Assembly: GCA_964017045.1 (NCBI GenBank)
Contig: OZ024809.1
Coordinates: 31,021,354 to 31,085,353, forward strand
Direction of reading: 5' to 3'
Source of the DNA: Omphiscola glabra
Taxonomy: Eukaryota > Mollusca > Gastropoda > Lymnaeidae
DNA: 64,000 nt
This document shows, one piece after another, positions 36,097 to 47,071 of the stretch. Within the stretch, counting starts at the first letter, position 1. Each line of letters starts with the position of its first letter. The position numbers and the translations under genes are program-made. The notes under the pieces were generated by a model that was not told where the DNA came from, made no database searches, and saw nothing but the letters and a program-made list of their open reading frames with translations.

Positions 36097-36140
<44 letters not shown>
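36036..36140. repeat. (GA)n microsatellite with GTGGAT interruptions
   Basis: GA runs broken by GTGGATGA. Confidence 0.92.
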
Positions 36141-36144
<4 letters not shown>

Positions 36145-36199
36145 TTAAAGAAATAGAGTCAATAGAAGTTCGTGAGTGATAGCGTCTGTGTTTTTTTTA

Positions 36200-36700
36200 T
36201 AGACTATGATGTAGAATACCATTGACAAACTTGGCCATTGACAGTGTTGTAGAGTACCATTGACAAACTTGGCCATTGACAGTGTTGTAGAGTACCATTG
36301 ACAAACTTGGTCTTTGTAGACAATGTTGTAGAGTACCATTGACAAACGTGGCCATTGTAGACAATGTTGTAGAGTACCATTGATAAACTTGGCCATTAAT
36401 AGACAGTGTTGTAGAGTACCATCGACAAACTTGGCCATTGTAGACAATGTTGTAGAGTACCATTGACAAACTTGGCCATTAATAGACAGTGTTGTAGAGT
36501 ACCATCGACAAACTTGGCCATTGTAGACAATGTTGTAGAGTACCATCGACAAACTTGGCCATTGTAGACAATGTTGTAGAGTACCATTGATAAACTTGGC
36601 CATTGTAGACAGTGTTGTAGAGTACCATCGACAAACTTGGCCATTGATAGACAATGGTGTAGAGTACCATTGACAAACTTGGCCATTGATGGACAGTGTT
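36200..36700. repeat. ~40-bp minisatellite, GTACCATTGACAAACTTGGC
   Basis: About thirteen copies of 38-43 bp. The length differences come from CATTGTAGACAATG versus CATTAATAGACAGTG at unit junctions. Confidence 0.93.
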
Positions 36701-36835
36701 GTAGATTTCTATGTCGAATTCGGTGTAGATTTCTATGTCGAATTCAGTGTAGATTTTTATGTCGAATTCAGTGTAGATTTCTATGTGGAATTCAGTGTAG
36801 ATTTTTATGTCGAATTCAGTGTAGATTTCTATGTT
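36700..36835. repeat. 24-bp minisatellite, TTCTATGTCGAATTCAGTGT
   Basis: Five to six copies directly following the previous array. The first copy begins at the end of that array's GTTGTAG word. Confidence 0.92.
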
Positions 36836-37036
36836 ATTATTAAAAAAAATTCATTTATAATTACACCCGACGCTTTTCAAAACATTCAAGTATGGTAGAC
36901 TCAAAATAACTTAGTTACAAATCCATCAACAGTTATATTCAATACTTGTCGGGGGGGGGGGGGGGGTTTAATCTGGATGTGGGGTTTTTAAGTAAATGTT
37001 CAACGCATTAAATTATGAGCACTGCACTGTTGATAC

Positions 37037-37130
37037 CCCCACCCCCGTAGACACCCCCACCCCCGTAGGCACCCCCATCCCCGTAGGCACCCCCACCCCC
37101 GTAGGCACCCCCACCCCCCTAGGCAAAGGC
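37037..37130. repeat. 18-bp repeat, CACCCCCGTAGGCACCCC
   Basis: About six copies just left of an exon. The run of 17 G near 36950 is a separate homopolymer. Confidence 0.9.
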
Positions 37131-37266
37131 ACCCCCCTCCACGCCCCGGGTGCAAACAGACTTTTAAAAAATTGTGATACGTCAAAAATATAAAAAAATC
37201 AAATCACAATTCGGTAGGCAAATCATTCCACGGATTATATCCAATATTTGCATTCGTAATCCACAG

Positions 37267-37334
37267 ATGGATTCCTTTTTCCTGACAAGCAACATGAGTC
37301 AATCTTACAACGGCTGTGAAGTGACAGAAATCAA
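37267..37334 (+). CDS. Gene B exon: SEA1, part b
   Basis: 68 bp exon, acceptor GTAATCCACAG, donor ATCAA|GTGAGT, phase 0 in and 2 out. It reads MDSFFLTSNMSQSYNGCEVTEI plus AA, which joins C at 40477 to give Asn. The length (68) and phases equal those of the part-b exons at 46836, 53469 and 63505. The pattern F-x5-S...C-x-V-x-x-F/I is shared. It also supplies the second cysteine of SEA1. Confidence 0.88.
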
Positions 37335-37384
37335 GTGAGTTGTGTTTGTCCTTATCTTTAGCCCTAACCGGGTCATTGTTGACT

Positions 37385-37660
37385 GCAGATAGCCTTAACT
37401 GGGTCATGGTTGATTGCTGATAGCCACTGGGTCATGGTTGACTGCAGATAGTCTTAACTGGGTCATGGTTGACTGCAGATAGTCTTAACTGGGTCATGGT
37501 TGACTGCAGATCGTCACTGGGTCATGATTGACTGTAGATAGCCACTGGGTCATGGTTGACTGCGGAACGCCCTAACTGGGTCATGGTTGACTGCAGAGAG
37601 CCTTAACTGGGTCATGGTTGACTGCGGAAAGTCCTAACTGGGTCATGGTTGAGCCCCGAT
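37385..37660. repeat. 30-bp minisatellite, GGGTCATGGTTGACTGCAGA
   Basis: About ten copies starting about 50 bp after the donor at 37335. Confidence 0.92.
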
Positions 37661-37964
37661 TGGTGGGGTAATGTCAAGTGCTTCTGTTCACACAATGCTC
37701 AAATTATTTCATCTTCTGGGCATTCACATGAAGCAGCCGGAGCGGCAAGCGTAGAGTCTGTGCATTCTCTGAATACACATCACTGTCATTTAGTTCCGAC
37801 CAGCCTCTGCTTCTAAATCAAACCCTAGATCACAAATCTCTAGTTAATTTGTTCAGGATATTTCAGTATCATTTTGTGTTAAGGTTGGCTTTAAAGAAAT
37901 GTAACACAACTGATTTTTTTTCGTTGTTTATTGCAGAAATGTTGCAGACGCCCCTGGTTGCCAG

Positions 37965-38410
37965 TGTGTGTGGTCAAAGTAAGTATTCCCTTTCTTTTTT
38001 GGTCAAAGTACGTATTCCTTTTGTTTTTTGGTCAAAGTACGTATTCCCTTTCTTTTTTGGTCAAAGTAAGTATTCCCTTTCTTTTTTGGTCAAAGTACGT
38101 ATTCCCTTTCTTTTTTGGTCAAAGTAAGTATTCCCTTTCTTTTTTGGTCAAAGTAAGTATTCCCTTTCTTTTTTGGTCAAAGTAAGTATTCCCTTTCTTT
38201 TTTGGTCAAAGTACGTATTCCCTTTCTTTTTTGGTCAAAGTACGTATTCCCTTTCTTTTTTGGTCAAAGTACGTATTCCCTTTCTTTTTTGGTCAAAGTA
38301 AGTATTCCCTTTCTTTTTTGGTCAAAGTACGTATTCCCTTTCTTTTTTGGTCAACTTACGTATTCCTTTTCATCTTGCTCAATGTACGGATTCCCTTTCT
38401 TCTTGGTCAA
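37965..38410. repeat. 29-bp minisatellite, GTCAAAGTAAGTATTCCCTT
   Basis: About fifteen copies. Each carries AAAGTAAGT or AAAGTACGT, a good 5' splice-site match, plus a TTTCTTTTTTGG pyrimidine tract. Confidence 0.95.
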
Positions 38411-39180
38411 AGCACTCAAATACACTTCATGTCTGACTCACATACACTTTATGTCGGACTCACATACACTTCATGCCTCACTCACGTACATTTCATGCCC
38501 GACTCACATACACTTCATGCTCGACTCACATACACTTCATGTCTGACTCACATACACTTCATGTATGACTCACATTCACTTCATGCCCGACTCACATACA
38601 CTTCATGCACGACTCACATACTCTTCATGTCCGACTCACATACACTTCATGTATGACTCACATTCACTTCATGCCCGACTCACATACACTTCATGCACGA
38701 CTCACATACTCTTCATGTCCGACTCACATACACTTCATGTATGACTCACATTCACTTCATGCCCGAATCACATACACTTCATGCACGACTCACATACTCT
38801 TCATGTCCGACTCACATACACTTCATGTATGACTCCCATACACTTCATGTCTGACTCACATAAACTTCATGTCTGACTCACATACTCTTCATGTATGACT
38901 CCCATACACTTCATGTCTGACTCACATACTCTTCATGTACGACTCACATACTCTTCATGTCCGACTCACATACACTTCATGTCTGACTCACATACACTTC
39001 ATGTCTGACTCACATACTATTTATGTCTGACTCACATACTTTTCATGTCTGACTCACATACACTTCATGTATGACTCACATACACTTCATGTCTGACTCA
39101 CATACACTTCATGTCTGACTCACATACACTTCATATCCGACTCACATACACTTCATGTCCGACTCACATACACTTCTCAT
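38410..39180. repeat. 22-bp minisatellite, GACTCACATACACTTCATGT
   Basis: About 35 copies, more diverged than its neighbours, with ATACTCTTC/ATTCACTTC variants arranged in short recurring blocks. Confidence 0.94.
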
Positions 39181-39235
39181 TTAACAGTTTATCCGATTGG
39201 TTAGAAATGTAACTGCTCACATATATTGACATAAT

Positions 39236-40330
39236 CCACCACATGTGGACACATTTCATATCATTCATAGACATAATCCTCCACACGTGGACACATTTCA
39301 TATCATTCGTAGACATAATCCTCCACACGTGGACACATTTTATATCATTCGTAGACATAATCCTCCACATGTGGACACATTTCATATCATTCGTAGACAT
39401 AATCCTCCACATATAGACACATTTCATATCATTCATAGACATAATTCTCTACATGTGGACACATTTCATATCATTCATAGACATAATCCTCTACACGTGG
39501 ACACATTTCATATCATTCGTAGACATAATCCTCCACATGTGGACACATTTCATATCATTCGTAGACATAATCCTCCACATGTGGACACATTTCATATCAT
39601 TCATAGACATAGTCCTCCACATGTGGACACATTTCATATCATTCATAGACATAATTCTCTACATGTGGACACATTTCATATCATTCATAGACATAATCCT
39701 CCAAATGTGGACACATTTCATATCATTCATAGACATAATCCTCCACACGGGGACATATTTCACCTCATTCGTAGACATAATTCTCTACATGTGGACACAT
39801 TTCATATCATTCATAGACATAATTCTCTACACGTGGACACATTTCATATCATTCATAGACATAATTCTCTACATGTGGACACATTTCACCTCATTCGTAG
39901 ACATAATTCTCTACATGTGGACACATTTCATATCATTCATAGACATAATTCTCTACACGTGGACACATTTCATATCATTCATAGACATAATTCTCTACAT
40001 GTGGACACATTTCACCTCATTCATAGACATAATTCTCTACATGTGGACACATTTCATATCATTCATAGACATAATTCTCTACATGTGGACACATTTCATC
40101 TGATTCATAGACATAATTCTCTACATGTGGACACATTTCACCTCATTCATAGACATAATTCTCTACATGTGGACACATTTCACCTCATTCATAGACATAA
40201 TTCTCTACATGTGGACACATTTCACCTCATTCATAGACATAATTCTCTACATGTGGACACATTTCATATCCTTCATAGACATAATTCTCTACATGTGGAC
40301 ACATTTCAACTGATTCATAGACATAATTCC
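39236..40330. repeat. 42-bp minisatellite, TGTGGACACATTTCATATCA
   Basis: About 26 copies. The 14-codon unit (HVDTFHIIHRHNSL) leaves a 375-codon frame open on plus, with other frames also open. A single Met and no splice context argue against coding. Confidence 0.95.
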
Positions 40331-40476
40331 CATACAAAAGTTAACATCATTAAAAAAAAACAAAAAAGTTAAAATAATTCCTAGATTTATTTAAACATAA
40401 GTCACCATCACCTGTCTGTAAGATCCCCCCTGACCACAGTGGGATGACGCCTGACCGGACTCTTCGCATATTTCAG

Positions 40477-40661
40477 CGATGGCAGCCTCCTCGTCAACTA
40501 CCAGCTCTACTTCAACGGCACACACGACAAGGACCGGGTCCGGTGGACGGTCCAGGACGTGATCCACCACGGGGCCACCAAACACTATGTCGGATCGATG
40601 GCGTATGTGCTGATCAAGGACTTCTTGGTGGACATCAAGGCCAACTGGAAGCAAGACTTTG
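40477..40661 (+). CDS. Gene B exon: SEA1, part c (retains a GS cleavage-type motif)
   Basis: 185 bp exon, acceptor TTCGCATATTTCAG, donor TTTG|GTGGGT, phase 2 in and 1 out. It begins DGSLLVNYQLYFNGTHDKDR and ends near GSMAYVLIKDFLVDIKANWK. In SEA domains that self-cleave, the break falls in a G-S-(V/I/L)-V-V turn between two beta strands. Here GSLLV occupies exactly that place after the CxVxxF strand, so SEA1 may be autoproteolytic. The final strands follow as in other SEA domains. NGT is a glycosylation sequon. Confidence 0.9.
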
Positions 40662-40824
40662 GTGGGTCGATTCGATAGGGAATACATGTTGTGTTCTGTG
40701 CAGAATGGTTTTACATTTTTGTCTAAAGAAAAAGGGAGAAATGAAAAAAAAAACTAGATACAAAGATCTAAAGCAAACATTCGATGCTAATGTAAGATTA
40801 TGTCAATTCAAGATGACATCTCTT

Positions 40825-41175
40825 TGCAGGGCCTGAAGGTCCTGAGCCGGGGCCTAACGGTCCTGAGCCGGGGCATGAAGGTCCTGAGTAGGGGCCTGAA
40901 GGTCCTGAGCAGTGGCCTGAAGGTCCTGAGCAGTGGCCTGAAGGTCCTGAGCTGTGGCCTGACGGTCCTGAGCCGGGGCATGAAGGTCCTGAGTAGGGGC
41001 CTGAAGGTCCTGAGCAGTGGCCTGAAGGTCCTGAGCAGTGGCCTGAAGGTCCTGAGCAGTGACCTGAAGGTCCTGAGCAGTGGCCTGAAGGTCCAGAGCA
41101 GTGGCCTGAAGGTCCAGAGCAGTGGCCTGAAGGTCCCGAGCATGGGCCTGAAGGTCCCGAGCAGTGGCCTGAAGG
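40825..41175. repeat. 21-bp minisatellite, GGCCTGAAGGTCCTGAGCAGT
   Basis: About sixteen copies between the SEA1c and SEA2a exons, with a larger block (about 126 bp) repeated once, including the GGGGCATGAAGG variant. Confidence 0.94.
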
Positions 41176-41273
41176 TCTTTATAATCGAAACGAATAATTT
41201 GAGCATCAGACCCGTTATTCGTAGTATGGTAAAGAAACTGATCTTTATTGACACTTTTGAATGTCATCAACAG

Positions 41274-41386
41274 ACGGGATAGAGGTGGACCTAACGATCC
41301 CTGTTTTCAACTTAAACTACACGACCAGCCTGAAGGACAAGCTGTCTAAAGATTTCAAAGACCTGGCTTCTCCGTTCTGTAACGAC
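41274..41386 (+). CDS. Gene B exon: SEA2, part a
   Basis: 113 bp exon, acceptor GTCATCAACAG, donor GAC|GTGAGC, phase 1 in and 0 out. It reads DGIEVDLTIPVFNLNYTTSL, then KDKLSKDFKDLASPFCND. The hallmark SEA start is evident: a strand, then Y-x3-L-x-D/K...S-x-x-F helix, ending in FCxD. Confidence 0.92.
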
Positions 41387-41536
41387 GTGAGCACTTAAGG
41401 CTTCATTGTATAACGTCATACATTCTTACCTTTAAGGCCCATTTGTTATCTTGATTTACTATGTACATGATCGCCTGAACTCGTGATAAGCTTAAACTTA
41501 TCATCACATAACTTTCGTGTATCCTATTTTTGACAG

Positions 41537-41613
41537 GTTGGTCAAATCTTAACAAGGAGGAGCATCAGCAGTTTTGCTGACCGGTACTATTCCTGTGAGG
41601 TCAGAGATTTCAG
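41537..41613 (+). CDS. Gene B exon: SEA2, part b
   Basis: 77 bp exon, acceptor TATTTTTGACAG, donor TTCAG|GTACCT, phase 0 in and 2 out. It reads VGQILTRRSISSFADRYYSC, then EVRDF. It is nine bases longer than most b exons, adding three residues to the loop between the two cysteines. Confidence 0.92.
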
Positions 41614-41736
41614 GTACCTACAAAGTCTCTTTTTTGTTGTTGTCAATTTAGAAAGGAAAAAAGCAATATCTAGAATACATAATTAAAATTTAACCACACA
41701 GTTTTGGACACACTAGCACCACACCTCTTTTAGACA

Positions 41737-41892
41737 CAGGGGCGTAGGAAGGGGGTTGTGGAGGGGTGGTACGCCACGGGCGACATTTTTTTTTTTTGAT
41801 ATGGAGGATGGCAATTTCGACAAAGGGGGAAGGGGGAAACAAAAATCTTGGCCCACCACTTGTGGCACTAACCCTAGATACGCCACTGACTA
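41737..41892. mobile_element. Probable hAT-like element, right end amplified
   Basis: Left terminus CAGGGGCGTAGGAAG resembles the inverted ATACGCCACTG that ends each unit of the adjoining 36 bp array. No clean target duplication is visible, as expected if the right end was multiplied. Confidence 0.5.
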
Positions 41893-42245
41893 GCCGGGCG
41901 GCACAAACCCTAGATACGCCACTGACTAGCCTGGTGGCACTAACCCTAGATACGCCACTGACTAGCCGGGTGGCACTAACACTAGATACGCCGCTGACTA
42001 GCCGGGCGGCACTAACCCTAAATACGCCGCTGACTAGCCGGTAGCACAAACCCTAGATACGCCACTGACTAGTCGGATGGCACTAACCCTAGATACGCCA
42101 CTGACTAGTCGGATGACACCAACCCTAGATACACCATTGACTAGTCGGATGGCACTAACCCTTGATACGCCACTGACTAGTCGGATGGCACTAACCCTAG
42201 ATACGTCACTGACTAGCCGGGCGCACTAACCTTAGATACTCCAAT
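41855..42245. repeat. 36-bp minisatellite, CCCTAGATACGCCACTGACT
   Basis: About ten to eleven copies. Each contains the hAT-type terminus TACGCCACTG followed by ACTAGCCGG or ACTAGTCGG. Confidence 0.93.
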
Positions 42246-42464
42246 TGTACGACATACTATATTTTTCTTCTAGTAATTAGTTTTATTTAAAGTGGAATGT
42301 AAGGGTGGGTGGTTCCACCGTGGTGCAGTCAAAAACTTTGGTCTAACCAACTTCGCGTGCAGACAAGAGATGTTGAAAGTCTGCATCTCTTAAACATTGT
42401 CTGCAGTCTGCGCAGTTACAATTAGTGATTAAAACATCAAGAGGAACCTAGAAACGAATCGGAA

Positions 42465-43600
42465 AATAATGGTGGTGGCGGCAATACGTGAACTCCCCAT
42501 TTACTAGACAATGGCGGCGGCAATACGTGAACTCCCCATTTACTAGACAATGGTGGCGGCAATACGTGAACTCCCCATTTACTAGACAATGGTGGCGGCA
42601 ATACGTGAACTCCCAATTTACTAGACAATGGTGGCGGCAATACGTGAACTCCCCATTTACTAGACAATGGTGGCGGCAATACGTGAACTCCCCATTTACT
42701 AGACAATGGTGGCGGAAATACGTGAACTCCCAATTTACTAGACAATGGTGGCGGCAATACGTGAACTCCCCATTTACTAGACAATGGTGGCGGCAATACG
42801 TGAACTCCCCATTTACTAGACAATGGCGGCGGCAATACGTGAACTCCCCATTTACTAGAAAATGGTGGCGGCAATACGTGAACTTCCCATTTACTAGACA
42901 ATGGCGGCGGCAATACGTGAACTCCCCATTTACTAGACAATGGTGGCGGAAATACGTGAACTCCCCATTTACTAGACAATGGTGGCGGCAATACGTGAAC
43001 TTCCCATTTACTAGACAATGGTGGGGGCAATACGTGAACTTCCCATTTACTAGACAATGGTGGCGGCAATACGTGAACTCCCCATTTACTTGACAATGGT
43101 GGCGGCAATACGTGAACTCCCCATTTACTTGACAATGGTGGCGGCAATACGTGAACTTCCCATTTACTAGACAATGGTGGCGGCAATACGTGAACTTCCC
43201 ATTTACTAGACAATGGTGGCGGCAATACGTGAACTCCCCATTTACTAGACAATGGCGGCGGCAATACGTGAACTCCCCATTTACTAGACAATGGTGGCGG
43301 CAATACGTGAACTTCCCATTTACTAGACAATGGTGGCGGCAATACGTGAACTCCCCATTTTCTAGACAATGGTGGCGGCAATACGTGAACTCCCCATTTA
43401 CTAGACAATGGTGGCGGCAATACGTGAACTTCCCATTTACTAGACAATGGTGGCGGAAATACGTGAACTCCCAATTTACTAGACAATGGTGGCGGCAATA
43501 CGTGAACTCCCCATTTACTAGACAATGGTGGCGGCAATACGTGAACTCCCCATTTACTAGACAATGGTGGCGGCAATACGTGAACTTCCCAACTTCTGAA
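42465..43600. repeat. 39-bp minisatellite, GGCGGCAATACGTGAACTCC
   Basis: About 29 copies with CCATTTACTAGACAATGGT. The period is 13 codons, so a 391-codon minus-strand frame and a 201-codon plus-strand frame are open. Both are pure repeat. The right edge continues into single-copy AAGTTACTTAAC, shared with 44968-45017. Confidence 0.96.
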
Positions 43601-44175
43601 GTTACTTAACAAATCATGCTGTCAAGTAACGAACATTTATAAAAATGCCAAGTAGGGCTAACTTAACTTTTGGGAGCTTTATTTTGCGCGCCTATTGAAC
43701 TCAGCCTTACAGCCAAGCATACATATTAGAGAATTATTACATGTGGTACTATTAATTTGAGAAAAGTGAACAGGAAAAATTGTCTGATTTTTCTCGCTGT
43801 TTCGGGTTTATCGTTAATTTTAAACAAAACAATAACATTACTTTCAACATTTTTTACAGTAAAGTTAACGCGTAGCTTTTAAAGTTAACCCTTTGTTAGA
43901 TCTAGCCTTAGCTTTCCTAGCCGTGTTATTTCCTAACATTAACTTTCCCAAACTGAATTTGTCTAGACCCCAAAAAAAACCAACAAAAAACCTAGCCATA
44001 CATTTTCTAATCCTGACATTCCTAACCTTAATTTGAATGACCCAAATTTACCAAATTGGTCATTGCCTAAAGATGATGATGATGAAAGGGGAGATCATTT
44101 CATTGCTTTGTTATTTGCTCCACAACCGTCAGATTATCACGTGATTAAACCCGTAGATTATCTGTTGCTCTATTT
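43601..44175. other. Gene B intron, unassigned
   Basis: AT-rich, with CTAGCCTTA/CTAACCTTA words; nothing recognised. Confidence 0.5.
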
Positions 44176-44345
44176 CAGTGGTTCTCAACCTTCCTAGTGC
44201 CGCGACCCTTTAACACAGTTCATCATGTTGTGGCGACCCCCCAATCACAAAATTAATTTCGTTGCTACTGCATAACTGTAGGCGCCCATGGGAAAGGGTC
44301 GTTGGTCTCCCAAAGAGGTCACGACCCACATGTTGAGAACCGCTG
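44176..44345. mobile_element. SPIN-like non-autonomous hAT element, copy 6
   Basis: Starts CAGTGGTTCTCAACCTTCC and ends TGTTGAGAACCGCTG. The 8 bp flanks are CTCTATTT and CTCTATGT (7/8). The interior lacks about 25 bp (the ATGTGTTTTC...GGTCTTA part) present in copy 1. It lies about 90 bp upstream of a SEA2 exon acceptor. Confidence 0.84.
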
Positions 44346-44436
44346 CTCTATGTAGTAGTAAATGTTTTTGAACAACCAAACCCATGGCAACTTCACTTCG
44401 TGATAAGTGTTCATGACGATCTGTTTCACACCACAG

Positions 44437-44557
44437 CGCGCGGCCGGACCGCATCTCATTCAAAGTCCACATGACCGGCAAAGAGTGGCGTAGCGTACAG
44501 AAGACACTGCCCTACGTCCTTATGCTGGGCGCAAGAAACGCGACGTTCCACGGACAG
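44437..44557 (+). CDS. Gene B exon: SEA2, part c1
   Basis: 121 bp exon, acceptor GTTTCACACCACAG, donor GGACAG|GTCAGT, phase 2 in and 0 out. The first codon is completed as Ser (AG+C), then ARPDRISFKVHMTGKEWRSV and on to PYVLMLGARNATFHGQ. The segment where the cleavage motif would sit is ARPDRISF, with no Gly-Ser, so this SEA should not self-cleave. Confidence 0.9.
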
Positions 44558-44738
44558 GTCAGTAAGCCTTATACATACTGATAACACACAACTATAACAT
44601 AATCATTAATCAGGACATTAAGAGATCAATCGAATTTGCATCAATCTGTGAAGTTGTAGTTTTGAATGCCTAAATGTAACAGTTTGATGAATCATTAAAG
44701 CTGAATATGAATACATTTTTAATTGATAAAAGGGTAAT

Positions 44739-44924
44739 CGGTGGCGTAGTGAGCTTAACTCGCGCCCGGGGCACAATACCTTTTTTGCGCCCCCAATACC
44801 TTTTTAGCGCCCCCCCCCCATTCGAAAACCATACAATATTATAGTAAAATATGCCATTTGGCACCCCTTTGTGAGTAGCGCCCGGGGCATGATGTCCCCC
44901 TTGCCCCCCCTCACTACGCCACTG
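44739..44924. mobile_element. Non-autonomous hAT element, GTGGCGTAGTGAG type
   Basis: Left CGGTGGCGTAGTGAG and right CTCACTACGCCACTG are inverted repeats. Both sides carry an identical 8 bp duplication, AGGGTAAT. The interior holds GCGCCCGGGGCA twice in inverted or direct form and is non-coding. Confidence 0.9.
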
Positions 44925-44967
44925 AGGGTAATCGGTACTTTCTGAAAAACTATTTATAGCCCGCCAA

Positions 44968-45017
44968 ACAATGGCGGCGGCATTGCGTGAACTTCCCATC
45001 TGCTAAAGTTACTTCAC
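44968..45017. repeat. Single diverged copy related to the 39-bp array
   Basis: ACAATGGCGGCGGCATTGCG followed by TGAACTTCCC and AAGTTACTTCAC aligns over 50 bases with the right edge of the array at 43561-43610, at roughly 80 percent identity by eye. Confidence 0.75.
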
Positions 45018-45712
45018 AGGGACATGCGTTCAGGCAGCGCTTTTGTATAAGAAACCCCAATTATTGATAACCCTCCACCCCCCAACAGGTACACCACTGC
45101 ACAATATTAATATTCTAATGTTCCACCCACTTATACACCGCAGATGTATTACATCATATGGATTTAGACTATTTCCATAAAACAAAAAAAGGTATCACGC
45201 ACCCAACGTACATTTTAATAACGGTATTTTTTAAAGAGTCTCAATTAGAGCAGTTATCGGGAATTCGATCTTGCACGCTATTGAACTCAAAATTACAACA
45301 TACTTTCTCTCATAAATGTATAATTATATGTGTTGATTTCTTGACTGAACCAAACAAATGGTATGTTTTTTTGGTAATCTCATTGTACTGTTATATAAGA
45401 AGCATTCTTTAAAAACGCACCAACAAAGAAATGGTAATATTTCAAAAACCTTATTTTTTTTTTTTTTTAAATACAACAAATCAACAAACTTATTCTATCA
45501 GCAATTTTACATATAGAAACCAACCATCTAGCGCCATCAATCCATTTTCTCTATCGTGAACATAGTAAATAAAAAAGAATTAGAATTAGATTAGGTAGAC
45601 AATAACAAAAAAATTTGCAATAGATACCTTCCTTATAAACTGTGTGGTTCTCACAAACTAATTCACCAGCCTCCTGCATTAAAGATTCATAGTTTGACAT
45701 CTTCCTCCACAG
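45018..45712. other. Gene B intron, unassigned
   Basis: AT-rich sequence with a T-run at about 45452-45467. Nothing else recognised. Confidence 0.5.
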
Positions 45713-45860
45713 CCTGTGAAGATGATAGGACCCCTGATCGTAACACCGTACAACCTGGACTTCGTTCTCAAACCGCATAACGTCACCAGGACAACTGTGC
45801 CAGCAACACCGCCACCGACAACATCAACCACGACAGTGAAGACTACAACTACAACTTTGC
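45713..45860 (+). CDS. Gene B exon: SEA2, part c2 with Thr-rich linker
   Basis: 148 bp exon, acceptor CATCTTCCTCCACAG, donor TTTGC|GTAAGA, phase 0 in and 1 out. It reads PVKMIGPLIVTPYNLDFVLK (the last SEA strands), then a Thr/Pro-rich run (TTVPATPPPTTSTTTVKTTT). The tail is a mucin-like O-glycosylated spacer before SEA3. Only the SEA2, SEA4 and SEA5 c regions carry such linkers. Confidence 0.9.
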
Positions 45861-46172
45861 GTAAGACGTTGTTGTCATTTTCATGAAAGTTCTCAAACAG
45901 TCAATTTAAGGGCGCAAATATATATATATATTTTTTAGCCCGGCTATTTGCACCATTCCTCCACATTACACCACGTTACTTCACATCACATCAGATAACA
46001 CCATTGCACATCACATCCGAGGGTCGTATAAAAATAAAGATCACATTATTGCCACTAAAAAAATCTAGACACTGTGGGCTCCACACACAGGCGTTGTGTT
46101 CGTTCCTGACTCCACCATCTGCACTTAACTTACAATAAAATGTTAACTAATGTTTACATATAATTTCAACAG

Positions 46173-46288
46173 CCGACCTCATCTACATCTACGCCATACT
46201 TCCAACATACAATCTGACCTTGACCCCAGATTTGCGCGACCCCAACTCAAAGGCCTTCACAGACCTAACATTTGCCTTCTGCAAGGAT
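46173..46288 (+). CDS. Gene B exon: SEA3, part a
   Basis: 116 bp exon, acceptor TAATTTCAACAG, donor GAT|GTGAGT, phase 1 in and 0 out. It reads PDLIYIYAILPTYNLTLTPD and continues RDPNSKAFTDLTFAFCKD. It fits the SEA pattern YNLTL...L-R-D-P-N-S-x-x-F, and FCKD supplies the first cysteine. Confidence 0.92.
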
Positions 46289-46299
46289 GTGAGTAGATG

Positions 46300-46525
46300 A
46301 ATGTATGGTCATGTCTCAACATTCTTGATAATGCCGTGGTCTTGTCTCACAATTCTTGATAATAACGTGGTCTTGTCTCACCATTCTTGATAATGCCGTG
46401 GTCTTGTCTCACTATTCTTGATAATGCCGTGGTCTTGTCTCACCATTCTTTATAATGCCGTGGTCTTGTCTCACCATTCTTGATAATGCCGTGGTTTGTC
46501 TCACCATTCTTGATAATGCCTTTTT
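46300..46525. repeat. 31-bp minisatellite, ATTCTTGATAATGCCGTGGT
   Basis: About seven copies starting some 20 bp after the SEA3a donor. Confidence 0.93.
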
Positions 46526-46835
46526 CTATTTGGATATTACTAAGGCCACTTGCATTTCCTCTTTAAAAATCAAATTTTCATCAGTTTAAGATGACATAAA
46601 AATTAGATAACTTATTAGTAAGAAACTTCCCATCTCTTTTTAATATACTTTATAATTAATCTTTAAACGGAGATTGTCAATCAGTAAAATCACCACTGCT
46701 CACTCGGACCACAGACGGGGAATGCGTATGTCTGTCATTGTCCCTAATACGAAATAAATGAATTCTTGTACAAGCTATTCGCGCCATAAAACAGTTGACC
46801 TGGATGTATGACCTTAACATTTTTTTCTGCCACAG

Positions 46836-46903
46836 CTGGAGCGGCTGTACAACAGGAGCATCTACGGACGTCGGTTTCACAGCTGTAAAGTTCATTCTTT
46901 TCG
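46836..46903 (+). CDS. Gene B exon: SEA3, part b
   Basis: 68 bp exon, acceptor TTTTTTTCTGCCACAG, donor TTTCG|GTAATG, phase 0 in and 2 out. It reads LERLYNRSIYGRRFHSCKVH then SF. N-R-S is a glycosylation sequon, and CKVHSFR matches the core SEA strand. Confidence 0.92.
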
Positions 46904-47071
46904 GTAATGTCATTTATAAATGATGGGGGAAATGAACTGAATAATAAGTCTTAACATTAAAGATATTTCTTAAAACATGGTTTGGAATGGAATTTAAAAA
47001 CAAATAAGTTACACATTTTGTTTGCTTTAACTGGGGCTGTCATGCTAAACGACATGTTCGCTTGTTTCCAG

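Noticed and set aside
37204..37407. 67-codon minus-strand frame covering the SEA1b exon
   Set aside because: The plus-strand exon has exact splice sites, phase and the SEA cysteine; the minus frame is its shadow.
39245..40372. 375-codon plus-strand frame of HVDTFHIIHRHN repeats
   Set aside because: Period of 42 bp with no stop in the unit. It lies within a gene B intron, and other plus-strand frames are also open.
42437..43612. 391-codon minus-strand frame of VHVLPPPLSSKW repeats
   Set aside because: A 39 bp array; the plus strand is open too. No flanking unique coding sequence.
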